Source of the DNA: CAXSBR01 sp964236495
GTDB taxonomy: Bacteria > Actinomycetota > Actinomycetes > Mycobacteriales > Jatrophihabitantaceae
DNA: 64,000 bases
Assembly: GCA_964236495.1 (NCBI GenBank)
Contig: CAXSBR010000011.1
Span: forward strand, 1-64,000
Direction: 5' to 3'
The position numbers and the translations under genes were made by a program. Positions 1-8,199 of the stretch are shown here, piece by piece. Every line of letters begins with the position of its first letter. The stretch's first letter is position 1. Under the pieces are notes generated by a model. That model did no database searches. It saw nothing but the letters and a program-made list of their open reading frames with translations, and was not told the DNA's origin.

Positions 1-28
1 TCGCTGAGCTGATCTGCGGAGGTGCCGC

Positions 29-1090
29 GTGAGCGCCCTGCACAGCACGTCGGCGCTGCCACCCCGTAACCAGGTGCTCATCGGTGATGCCGTCATCGAA
101 CTGGCGAAGTTGCCGAGCGACAGCGTCGACATGGTGCTGACGAGCCCGCCGTACTTCCGGCTGCGGGACTACCAGGTGGGCGGCCAGCTCGGCCTGGAAA
201 GCGACGTCGACCAGTGGGTGAACGGCCTGCTGAGCGTCACCGAGCAGATCGCCCGGGTGCTCGTACCCACCGGCAGCCTGTGGCTCAACCTGGCTGACAC
301 CTACTCGACGCACCCGAGTCAGGGCGCCGACCGGAAGAGTCTGCTGCTCGGCCCAGAACGGCTCGCGCTGGCCATGCTGGGTGACGGCTGGACGCTCCGC
401 AACAAGGTCGTCTGGGCCAAACCGAACCCAATGCCGTCCTCCGTCCGTGACCGGCTGGCCTGCACCTGGGAGTCGCTCTACGTCTTCGTCCGTCAACCGG
501 GCTACTTTTTCGACCTGGACGCGATTCGTATCCCGCACACCACGGCCAACCGACTCCGCCCTACTGGTGCCGCCCGAACGCGCAAGCGTGAGGCCTGGCG
601 CGGCCCCAACGGTGACGACGCCTCCGGGCTGGCCTACCTCCACGCCCAGGGCATCGTCGGACATCCGCTCGGCAAGAACCCGGGCGACGTCTGGCGCATC
701 GGCACCAGTAGCTTCCGGGGTGCCCACCACGCCACCTTCCCCGTCGCCCTTGCTGACCGGGCTATCCGGGCCGGCTGTCCCGAAGCCCGCTGCAGCGCCT
801 GCCGGGCACCCTGGCAGCGACCGACTGTCCGCACTATCCAGGCCCTCGGCGCGATCGCCACCCGCGGCGCTCTGACGGCCAGTTGCGTCTGTTCAGCGGC
901 CAGCCAACCGGGGCTCGTCCTCGACCCGTTCTTCGGCGCCGGTACGACCGCCGTCGCTGCCGAACCGCTGGGCCGGGACTGGCTCGGCGTCGAACTGAAC
1001 CCCGGCTTCGCGGCACTGGCCGCTCAGCGCATCGACGATGCCCGCCCAACCACCAGCTCCGAGTCCGACACCGAACGGCGGGCGGCATGA
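29..1090 (+). CDS. Site-specific DNA methyltransferase (N4/N6 type)
   Basis: This protein should transfer a methyl group from SAM to an exocyclic amino group of DNA. Catalytic motif IV (TSPPYF) is at residues 38-43 and the SAM-binding FxGxG motif (DPFFGAGTT) is near residue 300, the order found in beta-class amino-methyltransferases. The SPPY form favours N4-cytosine but does not prove it. A Cys-rich stretch near residue 250 (CPEARCSAC) may bind zinc. The GTG start is preceded by GGAGG at a good distance. No restriction endonuclease is visible here. As it lies in a mobile element with ArdA, the likely job is to protect the element from host restriction. Target specificity cannot be read from the sequence. 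Confidence 0.9.
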   Translation: MSALHSTSALPPRNQVLIGDAVIELAKLPSDSVDMVLTSPPYFRLRDYQVGGQLGLESDVDQWVNGLLSVTEQIARVLVPTGSLWLNLADTYSTHPSQGADRKSLLLGPERLALAMLGDGWTLRNKVVWAKPNPMPSSVRDRLACTWESLYVFVRQPGYFFDLDAIRIPHTTANRLRPTGAARTRKREAWRGPNGDDASGLAYLHAQGIVGHPLGKNPGDVWRIGTSSFRGAHHATFPVALADRAIRAGCPEARCSACRAPWQRPTVRTIQALGAIATRGALTASCVCSAASQPGLVLDPFFGAGTTAVAAEPLGRDWLGVELNPGFAALAAQRIDDARPTTSSESDTERRAA

Positions 1091-1201
1091 GGTCACCACC
1101 AAACCCGCCCGCCCGCGCACTCGTCGGTGTCATGCGGCCGAGACAACCGAGAACTGCCCAACGCGCAGCTCCGCTCGTCCGCAACGCACCGAGGAGTGAC
1201 C

Positions 1202-1588
1202 ATGTCCAACCCGGACATCGGTTCCATCGTCGTGAAGGCCGGCGTCAAGACGCTTGCCATCCGGCTGGAACCAGACCTGCACGCCCAACTGAGCCTGATC
1301 GCTCAGCTCCGGGCCAGCACCATCACCGACGAGATCCGGACGGCCATCGAGGCGCACATCGCGCTCGCGAAGACCGCACCGGAACTCGCCGCCCAGGCCG
1401 GCAACGTGCTCGAAGACATCGAGCGCGAAGCCGTCGCCCGCCGCGCCGCGATCGCCACCCTGTTCGGCACCACACCCAGCCGCAGCGACGACGTAGCGAC
1501 CGACAACGCCGCCGACCTGGATCCGGCACCGAACGCCCGCAGCCGCGGACGTAAGGCGACTGGCGACACGGAGGTGACCGGCAGCTGA
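1202..1588 (+). CDS. Ribbon-helix-helix-like protein of mobile element
   Basis: This is a 128-residue protein. Residues about 15-50 (a strand-like TLAIRLEPDL followed by two helices) resemble a ribbon-helix-helix DNA-binding fold. The tail is charged and low in complexity. ATG 1202 is chosen because GAGGAG stands just upstream; an in-frame start at 1127 has no such signal and lies before the region that looks folded. It sits between the methyltransferase and ArdA on the same strand, so a role in element regulation or as a relaxosome accessory protein is plausible. That role is inference from context. Confidence 0.6.
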   Translation: MSNPDIGSIVVKAGVKTLAIRLEPDLHAQLSLIAQLRASTITDEIRTAIEAHIALAKTAPELAAQAGNVLEDIEREAVARRAAIATLFGTTPSRSDDVATDNAADLDPAPNARSRGRKATGDTEVTGS

Positions 1589-1607
1589 TCCTAGGCAAGG
1601 TCACAAC

Positions 1608-1625
1608 AGCACCGACCTCGGTGCT
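1608..1625. repeat. Inverted repeat, 8-bp arms
   Basis: The arms AGCACCGA and TCGGTGCT are perfect and separated by two bases. It lies in the non-coding gap before ardA, next to the much larger hairpin at 1632-1701. Confidence 0.7.
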
Positions 1626-1631
1626 TAGAAC

Positions 1632-1701
1632 CTGGCAGGGGCCCGGACGGTTTCGAGAACGAGCGCATTCCGCTCAGTCCTCAACCGTCCGCCCCTGCCA
1701 G
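1632..1701. promoter_or_regulatory. Large stem-loop upstream of ardA (possible single-strand promoter or origin)
   Basis: Outer arms CTGGCAGGGG (1632-1641) and CCCCTGCCAG (1692-1701) pair perfectly. After a two-base bulge, CGGACGGTT (1644-1652) pairs with AACCGTCCG (1683-1691). A third small stem, GAGCG/CGCTC, closes the loop (1661-1675). The 19-bp stem lies 45 bp before the ardA start. In conjugative plasmids such as ColIb-P9, leading-region anti-restriction genes are expressed from folded single-stranded promoters. This structure is in the right place for that, but a terminator or replication signal would look similar. Confidence 0.5.
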
Positions 1702-1745
1702 TCACGCCCCATATACCGAGCAACCCGTAACGAAAGGAGGTGACC

Positions 1746-2477
1746 ATGCACCACGAATACCAACCACAACAAGAACGGCCAGCCGAAGCCGTCCTGCCCG
1801 ACGACGCATCTGAGGGCCCGGCGGCAGAGCCCACGCCGCCGAGAAGCGGCCCGCAAGCCGATGAGCAAGTCGGCGACAACGATCAGGTCGACCTGCAATC
1901 GAACGACGAAGTGAAGATCAACAAGCTGGCCGACGCGCCGCAGATCTGGGTCGGCTCCTGGCTCGACTACAACAACGGCGTCCTGCACGGCCAGTGGATC
2001 GACGCCGCCCGAGATGACGGCGACGTCTGGGCTGACATCCAGGCAATGCTCGCCGCCTCACCGACAGCCCTTAGCACCGGCGAGGCCGCCGAAGACTGGG
2101 GCATCTTCGACTACGACAACTTCGGCCCACTCAAGGTCGGCGAACAAGAGACCATCTCCTTCGTCACAGCCGTCGCCCGTGGAATCGCCGAACACGGCCC
2201 GGCTTTCGCGGCCTGGGCGGACGTTGTCGAGGACGAAGCACAGCTCGGTGGCTTCACCGACGCCTACCTCGGTGAATACGACTCGCTGGAGGCGTACGCC
2301 GACCAACTCGTCGACGACCTGGGCTACAACCAGATCCTCGACGACACCCTGCCCGAGCACGTCCGCCGCTACGTCGAGTTCGATGTCGGCACGGTGGCGA
2401 ACGACCTGCGACTCAGCGGCGACGTCTACGTCTACCCGACAGGAAATGGGGGCGTGTGGCTCTTCGATGGCAGATAA
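1746..2477 (+). CDS. ardA: ArdA-family anti-restriction protein
   Basis: ArdA proteins are acidic DNA mimics that bind and block type I restriction-modification enzymes. After an acidic, disordered N-terminus of about 60 residues comes the ArdA core: PQIWVGSWLDYNNGVLHG near residue 65, then the WGIFDYDNFG region and an Asp/Glu-rich C-terminal half. ATG 1746 is preferred over GTG 1740 because AAAGGAGG ends at base 1740, the right distance from 1746. Its company (methyltransferase, integrase) fits protection of incoming DNA during conjugation. The long acidic leader is unusual compared with plasmid ArdA (about 165 residues). Confidence 0.85.
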   Translation: MHHEYQPQQERPAEAVLPDDASEGPAAEPTPPRSGPQADEQVGDNDQVDLQSNDEVKINKLADAPQIWVGSWLDYNNGVLHGQWIDAARDDGDVWADIQAMLAASPTALSTGEAAEDWGIFDYDNFGPLKVGEQETISFVTAVARGIAEHGPAFAAWADVVEDEAQLGGFTDAYLGEYDSLEAYADQLVDDLGYNQILDDTLPEHVRRYVEFDVGTVANDLRLSGDVYVYPTGNGGVWLFDGR

Positions 2478-2515
2478 CCCGAGTAAGCGCAGCCTGACCT
2501 TCGGCAATAAACCCC

Positions 2516-2532
2516 ATTGTACAATTGACAAT
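2516..2532. promoter_or_regulatory. AT-rich promoter/operator region with inverted repeat before XRE gene
   Basis: The gap 2478-2595 is strikingly AT-rich for this genome. It holds ATTGT and ACAAT arms spaced by 7 bases, overlapping an 8-bp palindrome TTGTACAA (2517-2524), and a -10-like TATACT at 2562-2567. This is a candidate operator for the adjacent XRE repressor. Confidence 0.45.
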
Positions 2533-2595
2533 GAAGTGATGAATTATTTCAGCAGTAGTATTATACTGGAGATATGCAACAAGGAATTAATTGCT

Positions 2596-2925
2596 ATGCC
2601 GTCAGATAACTTGCGGCGCCTCGGTGCCTTCGTCAAGGAACGCCGCGAAGCCCTCGGTATTTCGCAGCGCGAACTCGCCCGACGTGCGCATGTCGCCGAT
2701 GTCGTACGGCTCGAACAAGGGCTGCTCACGAGTCCTCGAACGGGCACCCTCGAGGCAATCGCTGAAGCGCTCGGACTAACGCTCAGCGAACTGGTCGCCG
2801 TCGGCAAGACGCCCACGCTCCCCGCCTTCACGCCGTACATGCGGGCCAAATACCACGACTTGTCCGACGAAGATATTGAGGAGATAGAAGCCTTCGTCGG
2901 CACATTAAGGGACAAGCAACAATGA
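2596..2925 (+). CDS. XRE-family transcriptional regulator
   Basis: This 109-residue protein is almost entirely a Cro/CI-type helix-turn-helix (residues about 8-62). The recognition helices lie around ISQRELARRAHVADVVRLEQG. It probably represses the element's own genes, including the integrase module. ATG 2596 has AAGGA ten bases upstream. A GGAG followed by ATG at 2574 would encode a 10-12 residue peptide overlapping this start, which may be a leader or chance. The gene is followed by an ImmA-type protease. XRE/ImmA pairs are known from ICEBs1-like elements, where the protease cleaves the repressor to trigger excision. Confidence 0.85.
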   Translation: MPSDNLRRLGAFVKERREALGISQRELARRAHVADVVRLEQGLLTSPRTGTLEAIAEALGLTLSELVAVGKTPTLPAFTPYMRAKYHDLSDEDIEEIEAFVGTLRDKQQ

Positions 2926-2991
2926 CGAGCACCGAAAAATGGAGAAGACGAACGCTAACCACAGTCAAATACTAATTGAGAGGAGGATGCC

Positions 2992-3711
2992 ATGAACAAT
3001 ATAGAACCAGTGGCATGGAGTCACCGCAGCGTGCTTGCCTCGCTCCGGCGCCTCATACCTGAACGCGGCGTCGAGTTGCCCGAAGCATTGCACATCGCTG
3101 AGCTACAGGCTGACCTGCTACTCGAACTCACCGGCGACAACCCGACGACCGTGGACCAGCGCGTGGCGCGGCTGCCGCGGATCTGCCTGCAGTACCGGCA
3201 GATGCCGACATCCGGGCTGAGCTACTGGGACGGACAGGCCTGGATCGTCTGCCTCAACCAGACGGAGCCAGCAACCCGCCAGCGCTTCACCCTGCTCCAC
3301 GAGTACAAGCACATCATCGACCACGGAAGCACTGACCGGATGTTCACCGGCAGCCCCGGCCGTGTTGCCGCGCAGCAAACAGAACAAGCCGCGGACTACT
3401 TCGCGGGTTGCGCCCTGATGCCCGAGCGACTGCTGCGACAAGCCTGGCGTCAGGGGGAGCGGCGTACGGAGGACCTCGCCACGATGTTCAACGTATCGAC
3501 GCGGGCCGTCGAAGTACGACTGGCACAGATCGGGCTGAAACAAAACGTGCAGCGTTGCGTCCCGTCCTCTTTTGGCCGATTGGATGGCTCGGAACGACGC
3601 CTGAGTGGCGACTCGCGGGCTCCGCGGTATTACCGCGCATCGTCCATCGCCTGCAATCCGAAGGCAATACCGGCACCAATGGCGACAGCCTGCGTAAGGA
3701 GCGTCTCATGA
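2992..3711 (+). CDS. ImmA/IrrE-family metallopeptidase
   Basis: The zinc motif HEYKH is at about residues 103-107, with the downstream acidic/His region expected of the family. The role inferred from relatives is to cleave the neighbouring XRE repressor and so release the integrase. The start has a GAGAGGAGG box. The conserved domain ends near residue 180; the last 55 or so residues are poor in recognisable structure. The stop overlaps the recombinase start in an ATGA arrangement (3708-3711), so the two are translationally coupled. Confidence 0.85.
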   Translation: MNNIEPVAWSHRSVLASLRRLIPERGVELPEALHIAELQADLLLELTGDNPTTVDQRVARLPRICLQYRQMPTSGLSYWDGQAWIVCLNQTEPATRQRFTLLHEYKHIIDHGSTDRMFTGSPGRVAAQQTEQAADYFAGCALMPERLLRQAWRQGERRTEDLATMFNVSTRAVEVRLAQIGLKQNVQRCVPSSFGRLDGSERRLSGDSRAPRYYRASSIACNPKAIPAPMATACVRSVS

Positions 3712-5540
3712 GTGACGGTACGGCAGTACGCCATCTGGCTGAAACAGATAGCGCACCAGCGACGGAGGCAGCGCCGCCGGAAATCGCCTTGTCATACATC
3801 CGGGTGTCCACCAAAGAGCAGGCCGAACGTGACGGCGACCCTGAGGGATACTCAATTCCGGCGCAGCGCGAAGCCAACCGACGCAAAGCGGCCACACTCC
3901 ATGCCGTTGTTGACGTCGAGTTTCTGGACCGAGGCGAATCAGCCCGGTCGGCAGACCGGCCCGAGCTGAAACGGATGCTCGTCTACATCAAGCAGCACCC
4001 CGAAGTGAAGTATGTGATCGTGCACAAGGTCGACCGGTTGGCGCGCAACCGGATGGACGACGTCGAGATCAATCTGGCGCTCAACAAGGCCGGCGTGACG
4101 CTCGTATCGGCAACCGAAAACATTGATGAGACGCCGTCCGGCATGTTGCTCCACGGCATAATGAGCAGCATCGCCGAGTTTTATAGCCGCAACCTCGGCA
4201 CGGAAGTCGTCAAAGGCATGAGCCAGAAGGTCAAGACGGGCGGCACACCAGGCAAGCCGCCACTTGGCTACCGCAATGTCCGAGCAATCAACGCTGACGG
4301 CCGAGAAGTCCGCACGATCGAGCTCGATCCGGAACGCGCTGAGCTGATCCGCTGGGCTTTCGAGGCCTACGCCACCGGCGACTGGACGCTTGTGCGGCTG
4401 CTGGCCGAACTGGAACTGCGCGGCCTGACTAACCTTCCCACGCCCAAGTTTCCTATCCGGCCCATCAGACCGAGCCATCTCTACCTGATCCTGACCCACC
4501 CCTACTACAAGGGCGAGGTCGTCTGGCGTGGTGCCCGCTACCCCGGCAGACACCCGAAACTCGTCGATCCGATCACCTGGACACGGGTACAAGACGTCCT
4601 GGCCGCACACGGACCAGGCGAAAAGCAACGCGCGCACCCGCACTACCTGAAGTCGAGCGTCTCCTGCGGTCAGTGTGGTTCGCGGCTTGTGATCACCTAC
4701 GCCAAGAACCGCTACGGCAGCGTCTATCCATACTTCGTCTGCGTCGGACGCCACCAGAAACGGACAGGCTGCACCCAGAAAGCCATGCTCATCTCGGCCG
4801 TCGAAGCGCTGATCGAGGACTTCTACGCCGAGGTCCGGCTTGAACCCGAGCTTCGTGGCCACATTGAGCACAGCCTGTCCGTGGAACTGGCAGCGGCTCA
4901 ACAGCAGGCCGAATCTGCGCAGCGCGACTTGGCGACGCAGAAGCAACGGCTGATCCACGAGCGATCGCGCCTGCTCCAGGCTCACTACGCCGGTGCCGTA
5001 CCACTAGACCTACTGAAGTCGGAGCAGGACCGCATCGCTGGCCAGCTCGACGTCATCGAGAGCCGCCTGGCAGCAACCGAGATGGAATTCACGACGATCC
5101 AAGCCAACCTGAGAACCGCTCTCGACTTCGCCAGCGACTGTCACCGCGCCTATATGGCAGCCAGCGACCAGGCTCGCAGGCTGTTCAACCAGGCCCTGTT
5201 TAAGCAGCTCTACCTCAATGAGGACGGCGTCCGGGCAACACTGGCCGAACCGTTCCAAACGTTGCTCGGACCCGAGGTGCTGGCTGCGGCCGGCAGACGA
5301 GGTCACGTCGACGTCCAAGATGCCGATGATTCGAGCGCGAAGTTGGTGCCAACCCCAGCTTGGGAGACTGCCACTGCCAGCGAAGCCTGGAGTCGGGTGT
5401 ACTTCAGGCAGTCACGGCAAACTGCTGGTCGGCAAGAACCAATCGGACGAAAAACGAAAACTCCACCCGTTCAACGTGGTGGAGGTTTGAAACAGACGAC
5501 TCTGGTGCGCCCGGCAGGATTCGAACCTGCAACCTCTTGA
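3708..5540 (+). CDS. Large serine recombinase (integrase of the element)
   Basis: This 610-residue site-specific recombinase should integrate and excise the element. The N-terminal resolvase domain has the catalytic serine in YIRVSTKEQ (Ser34) and the conserved DRLARN. A recombinase domain follows, then a zinc ribbon (CGQCGSRL near residue 319, paired with FVCVGRHQ...GC near 355) and a coiled coil at about 390-490. ATG 3708 has TAAGGA upstream and overlaps the immA stop. The reading frame runs into the adjoining tRNA-Arg gene, and its last residues (VRPAGFEPATS) are simply the antisense of the tRNA 3' half. This end is a common signature of actinobacterial elements inserted at tRNA genes. Confidence 0.92.
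   Translation: MSDGTAVRHLAETDSAPATEAAPPEIALSYIRVSTKEQAERDGDPEGYSIPAQREANRRKAATLHAVVDVEFLDRGESARSADRPELKRMLVYIKQHPEVKYVIVHKVDRLARNRMDDVEINLALNKAGVTLVSATENIDETPSGMLLHGIMSSIAEFYSRNLGTEVVKGMSQKVKTGGTPGKPPLGYRNVRAINADGREVRTIELDPERAELIRWAFEAYATGDWTLVRLLAELELRGLTNLPTPKFPIRPIRPSHLYLILTHPYYKGEVVWRGARYPGRHPKLVDPITWTRVQDVLAAHGPGEKQRAHPHYLKSSVSCGQCGSRLVITYAKNRYGSVYPYFVCVGRHQKRTGCTQKAMLISAVEALIEDFYAEVRLEPELRGHIEHSLSVELAAAQQQAESAQRDLATQKQRLIHERSRLLQAHYAGAVPLDLLKSEQDRIAGQLDVIESRLAATEMEFTTIQANLRTALDFASDCHRAYMAASDQARRLFNQALFKQLYLNEDGVRATLAEPFQTLLGPEVLAAAGRRGHVDVQDADDSSAKLVPTPAWETATASEAWSRVYFRQSRQTAGRQEPIGRKTKTPPVQRGGGLKQTTLVRPAGFEPATS
5503..5540. other. Presumed attachment site at tRNA-Arg 3' end
   Basis: The integrase abuts and overlaps the 3' half of the tRNA gene, and all element-type genes lie on that side. 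The matching repeat at the element's other end is outside the window, so the exact core is not determined. Confidence 0.45.
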
Positions 5541-5578
5541 TCCGTAGTCAAGTGCTCTATCCGTTGAGCCACGGGCGC
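5503..5578 (-). tRNA. tRNA-Arg(ACG)
   Basis: The cloverleaf reads on the minus strand: acceptor stem GCGCCCG/CGGGCGC, anticodon stem CTTGA/TCAAG with loop CTACGGA giving anticodon ACG, a T-arm with GGTTCGAATCC, discriminator A, and an encoded CCA (5503-5505). The 3' half overlaps the end of the serine recombinase gene on the other strand. Confidence 0.95.
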
Positions 5579-5751
5579 TGGTGCATCGCGCGTTCGGCGC
5601 GCCGCGTCAGTCTACGGCAGCCATCTGCAGCCGATCGCACTCACTCATACCGGCGCCACCACGGTCAGGACGGTCGTCGCCGATGCCGTGAGGCCGAAGA
5701 CACGCACGATGGCCGCCGACAAGACACGTCCCGCCGGCGGGAGGGCGCTGG

Positions 5752-5844
5752 TGGCGGAGGCTCCGGGATTCGAACCCGGGATGGGCTTGAGACCCAAACC
5801 GCATTAGCAGTGCGGCGCCATAGACCGGACTAGGCGAAGCCTCC
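5752..5844 (-). tRNA. tRNA-Ser(GCT)
   Basis: On the minus strand the acceptor stem is GGAGGCT/AGCCTCC, the anticodon stem CCGCA/TGCGG with loop CTGCTAA giving GCT, and there is a long class II variable arm, a T-arm with GGTTCGAATCC, discriminator G and an encoded CCA (5752-5754). It lies about 170 bp from tRNA-Arg. Bases 5845-6048 beyond it show nothing recognisable. Confidence 0.95.
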
Positions 5845-6048
5845 TGTGCACAGCCCCGCGATGCCGCGGCGCTGCTCATTGTCTACGCGTTTCCGGTCCC
5901 CCTCTGTCGGTCGATCCTCGCGCGCTGCCAACGGCTCGAAGAATACAGGCGCCGACGCGACCGCCCGACACGTGTACACCGACTCACGTCCATGGACGCC
6001 GCGACGCGCTTCGGTCCAGCGCCGCACGCGTACATGCCCGTGCACACT

Positions 6049-7812
6049 TCAGCGCCGTGAGAGCAATCGGTTGATCAGGTGCGGACGGGTGATGAACGCC
6101 TCGGCCTCCAGCGCGGCCACGCTGATTCGCGGCAGCGCCGACGACGACGGAAACGACAGGAACCGCGGCTCCCACTCCGGCCGGAATTTGACGTTGAACC
6201 GGTACAGGGACTCGATCTGAAACCACCGGGACAGGAAGATCAGCAGCGCGCGCCACAACTTCAGGATCGGGCCGGCGCCGATCCTCTCACCACGTTCGAG
6301 CGCGTCGCGGAACACCGCGAAGTTCAGCGACACCCGCCGCACACCCAGCGACGACGCCTGCTGGATCACCGAGGCGATCATCAGCTCGTTCAGGCCGTTG
6401 TCGGCTTCGCGGTCGCGGCGCATGAGGTCCAGCGACAGCCCGTCCTTTCCCCACGGCACGAAGTGCAGGATTCCCGCAAGCTGTCCGTCGCGCGAGGCGG
6501 TGGCCACGACGCAGGCGGCATCGGCGGGATCACCCAATCGCGACAGCGCCATCGAGTAGCCGCGCTCGACGTCGTTGCCGCGCCAGCGATCCGATGCGGC
6601 GATCAGCGCCGCCATCTCCTCGGCCGGCACGTCGCCGTCGCGGCGTACCGACACCTCGTAACCCGCGCGTTGCACCCGCGTGCAGGCCTGCCGCACGCTG
6701 CGCATCGCACGGCCTTCCAGCGTGAAGTCCTCGACCTGCACGATGGCCTCGTCACCGAGCTGGAGCGCCGACAATCCGGCCTCGCGCCGTAGCACCGTCG
6801 CGCCGATCTCACTGCAGCCCAGAACGGCCGGTATCCACGCGTACTCCTCGACCAGCGCCTGATAGGCAGCAATCGCACCGGGCCACGCCTCGGGATCGCC
6901 GACGGGATCGCCGCTGACCAGCGCAACGCCCGACACCACCCGGTAGGTGATCGCCGCCTTGCCGGTGGGTGACCACACCACCGATTTGTCCCGGCGCAGG
7001 GCGAAGTAAGCCAGCGAGTCGCGGCCGCCCTGCTTGTCCAGCAGGGCACGCAGGCGGACCTCGTCGTCGGCGGACAGGTTCGCTCGTGGATGGGTCGGGC
7101 GCAGCAGCAGGTAGGCGGTGGAGAAGGCGATCACCAACCCGAGGGCAAGCAGAGTGCCGTGGAAGATGAGGGGAAAGCGCGGCCCGACCAGCTTCGCCGG
7201 GCCGTCCAGACCGATCAGCCCGTCGAGTACCTCCCGCAGCCGCGTTCCGAAGCTGGGGTCGCCGACCACCCTGGTGTCGACGTCGACGTACATCATCAAC
7301 AGCCCGTAGGTCAGCGCCACAGCGCCCAGCTGAACGAAGTTGCGCAGCGCCAGCCAGCGGCTGGTGACATCTGCCTTGGCGCGGAAGCGGTCCCGGCTGG
7401 CGATGAGCAGTGCAAGCAGCCCGAGCGTGACCAGCAACGGAACGACGGCGATCCCGCGGATGACGTGCGCGACGGCAAGCAGTGCGAGCACCACGACCGC
7501 CGCCCGCCAGCCCCGCTGCTGACGCCGGCGCAGGCTGCCACTCAACCGCAGCAGCAGCAGGCCCGCGGCGGCGATGACGGCAGTGGCGACGTCGGAGGCG
7601 TCTGCCGGTGCCAGTGAGGTGAACATCTCGGGCACTCGGTCGCCGAGCAACGCGTGCAGCAGCGTCAGCACGCCGAAGATCCACGTCAGCCGGGCCAGAA
7701 TCTGCGGCGACCGGCACAGGTATGCGTTCCATCGCGCGCGTAGCCGGCCCGACGGCGGTCCGCTGGTGCCGTCGGCGGACTGGACGACCGGTGTGTCCGC
7801 GCTCGTGCGCAC
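6049..7812 (-). CDS. DUF2156 membrane protein (MprF/LysX N-terminal-like lysyltransferase)
   Basis: This 587-residue protein has six or so hydrophobic segments in its first 290 residues, then a DUF2156 (GNAT-like) catalytic domain. The DUF2156 region runs from about LLLRPTHPRANLSADDEVRLR to the C-terminus, with the conserved RFNVKFRPEWEPR near the end. By family it would transfer an aminoacyl group to phosphatidylglycerol in the membrane, changing surface charge. GTG 7812 has AGAAAGGA seven bases upstream. No lysyl-tRNA synthetase domain is fused, unlike mycobacterial LysX. Open frame continues far upstream but into sequence that looks non-coding. Confidence 0.8.
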   Translation of the reverse strand: MRTSADTPVVQSADGTSGPPSGRLRARWNAYLCRSPQILARLTWIFGVLTLLHALLGDRVPEMFTSLAPADASDVATAVIAAAGLLLLRLSGSLRRRQQRGWRAAVVVLALLAVAHVIRGIAVVPLLVTLGLLALLIASRDRFRAKADVTSRWLALRNFVQLGAVALTYGLLMMYVDVDTRVVGDPSFGTRLREVLDGLIGLDGPAKLVGPRFPLIFHGTLLALGLVIAFSTAYLLLRPTHPRANLSADDEVRLRALLDKQGGRDSLAYFALRRDKSVVWSPTGKAAITYRVVSGVALVSGDPVGDPEAWPGAIAAYQALVEEYAWIPAVLGCSEIGATVLRREAGLSALQLGDEAIVQVEDFTLEGRAMRSVRQACTRVQRAGYEVSVRRDGDVPAEEMAALIAASDRWRGNDVERGYSMALSRLGDPADAACVVATASRDGQLAGILHFVPWGKDGLSLDLMRRDREADNGLNELMIASVIQQASSLGVRRVSLNFAVFRDALERGERIGAGPILKLWRALLIFLSRWFQIESLYRFNVKFRPEWEPRFLSFPSSSALPRISVAALEAEAFITRPHLINRLLSRR

Positions 7813-8199
7813 CGCGTTTCCTTTCTGTCCCGAAGTCGTTGTGTCCCGAGGTCCGTTGTGTGCGAGGGTGTTGGGTTGCGAAGGTGTTGTGTCCTCGAGT
7901 CGTTCGCAATCTAGACGATGGACCTGGCCGATTTGTGCCCGCTTTCGACAATGAGCACACCGACGCGGTCGTCGCCATCCTGCGTGGCCTTGCTGGGGTC
8001 TGCCCACGGTTGCACAGGGGTCGTCGACGACTTGCGCCATCCTCCTCCGCATCGATGGGAAATGCCGCGTCGACGAGTGGGCTGAGCGCGGCGCACGGCG
8101 CACTCTGACCGTCGGTCGGCTGCTCCTGTCGTTGCTGGTTGCCTGCCTATCCGGCAACAGGATTTGCACCTGCGCTCCTGATAGGGCAACGGTGGACCA
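7813..8199. other. Non-coding gap between divergent genes
   Basis: This gap contains three imperfect copies of GTTGTGTCC/GTTGTGTGC around 7838-7895, close to the DUF2156 start and possibly regulatory. No convincing gene was found. The rest shows nothing recognisable. Confidence 0.5.

Noticed and set aside
3939..4985. Long open frame on the minus strand inside the serine recombinase
   Set aside because: It is the antisense of a clearly conserved gene; its composition mirrors the codon bias of the plus strand and no domain is seen.
1..5578. Element considered as a prophage
   Set aside because: No capsid, terminase or lysis gene is visible; methyltransferase, ArdA and XRE/ImmA favour a conjugative or mobilisable element, though the left part is outside the window.
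5360..5833. Open frame on the plus strand encoding GAPGRIRTCNLLIRSQ
   Set aside because: This peptide is the well-known false translation of the antisense of a tRNA gene, here tRNA-Arg and tRNA-Ser.
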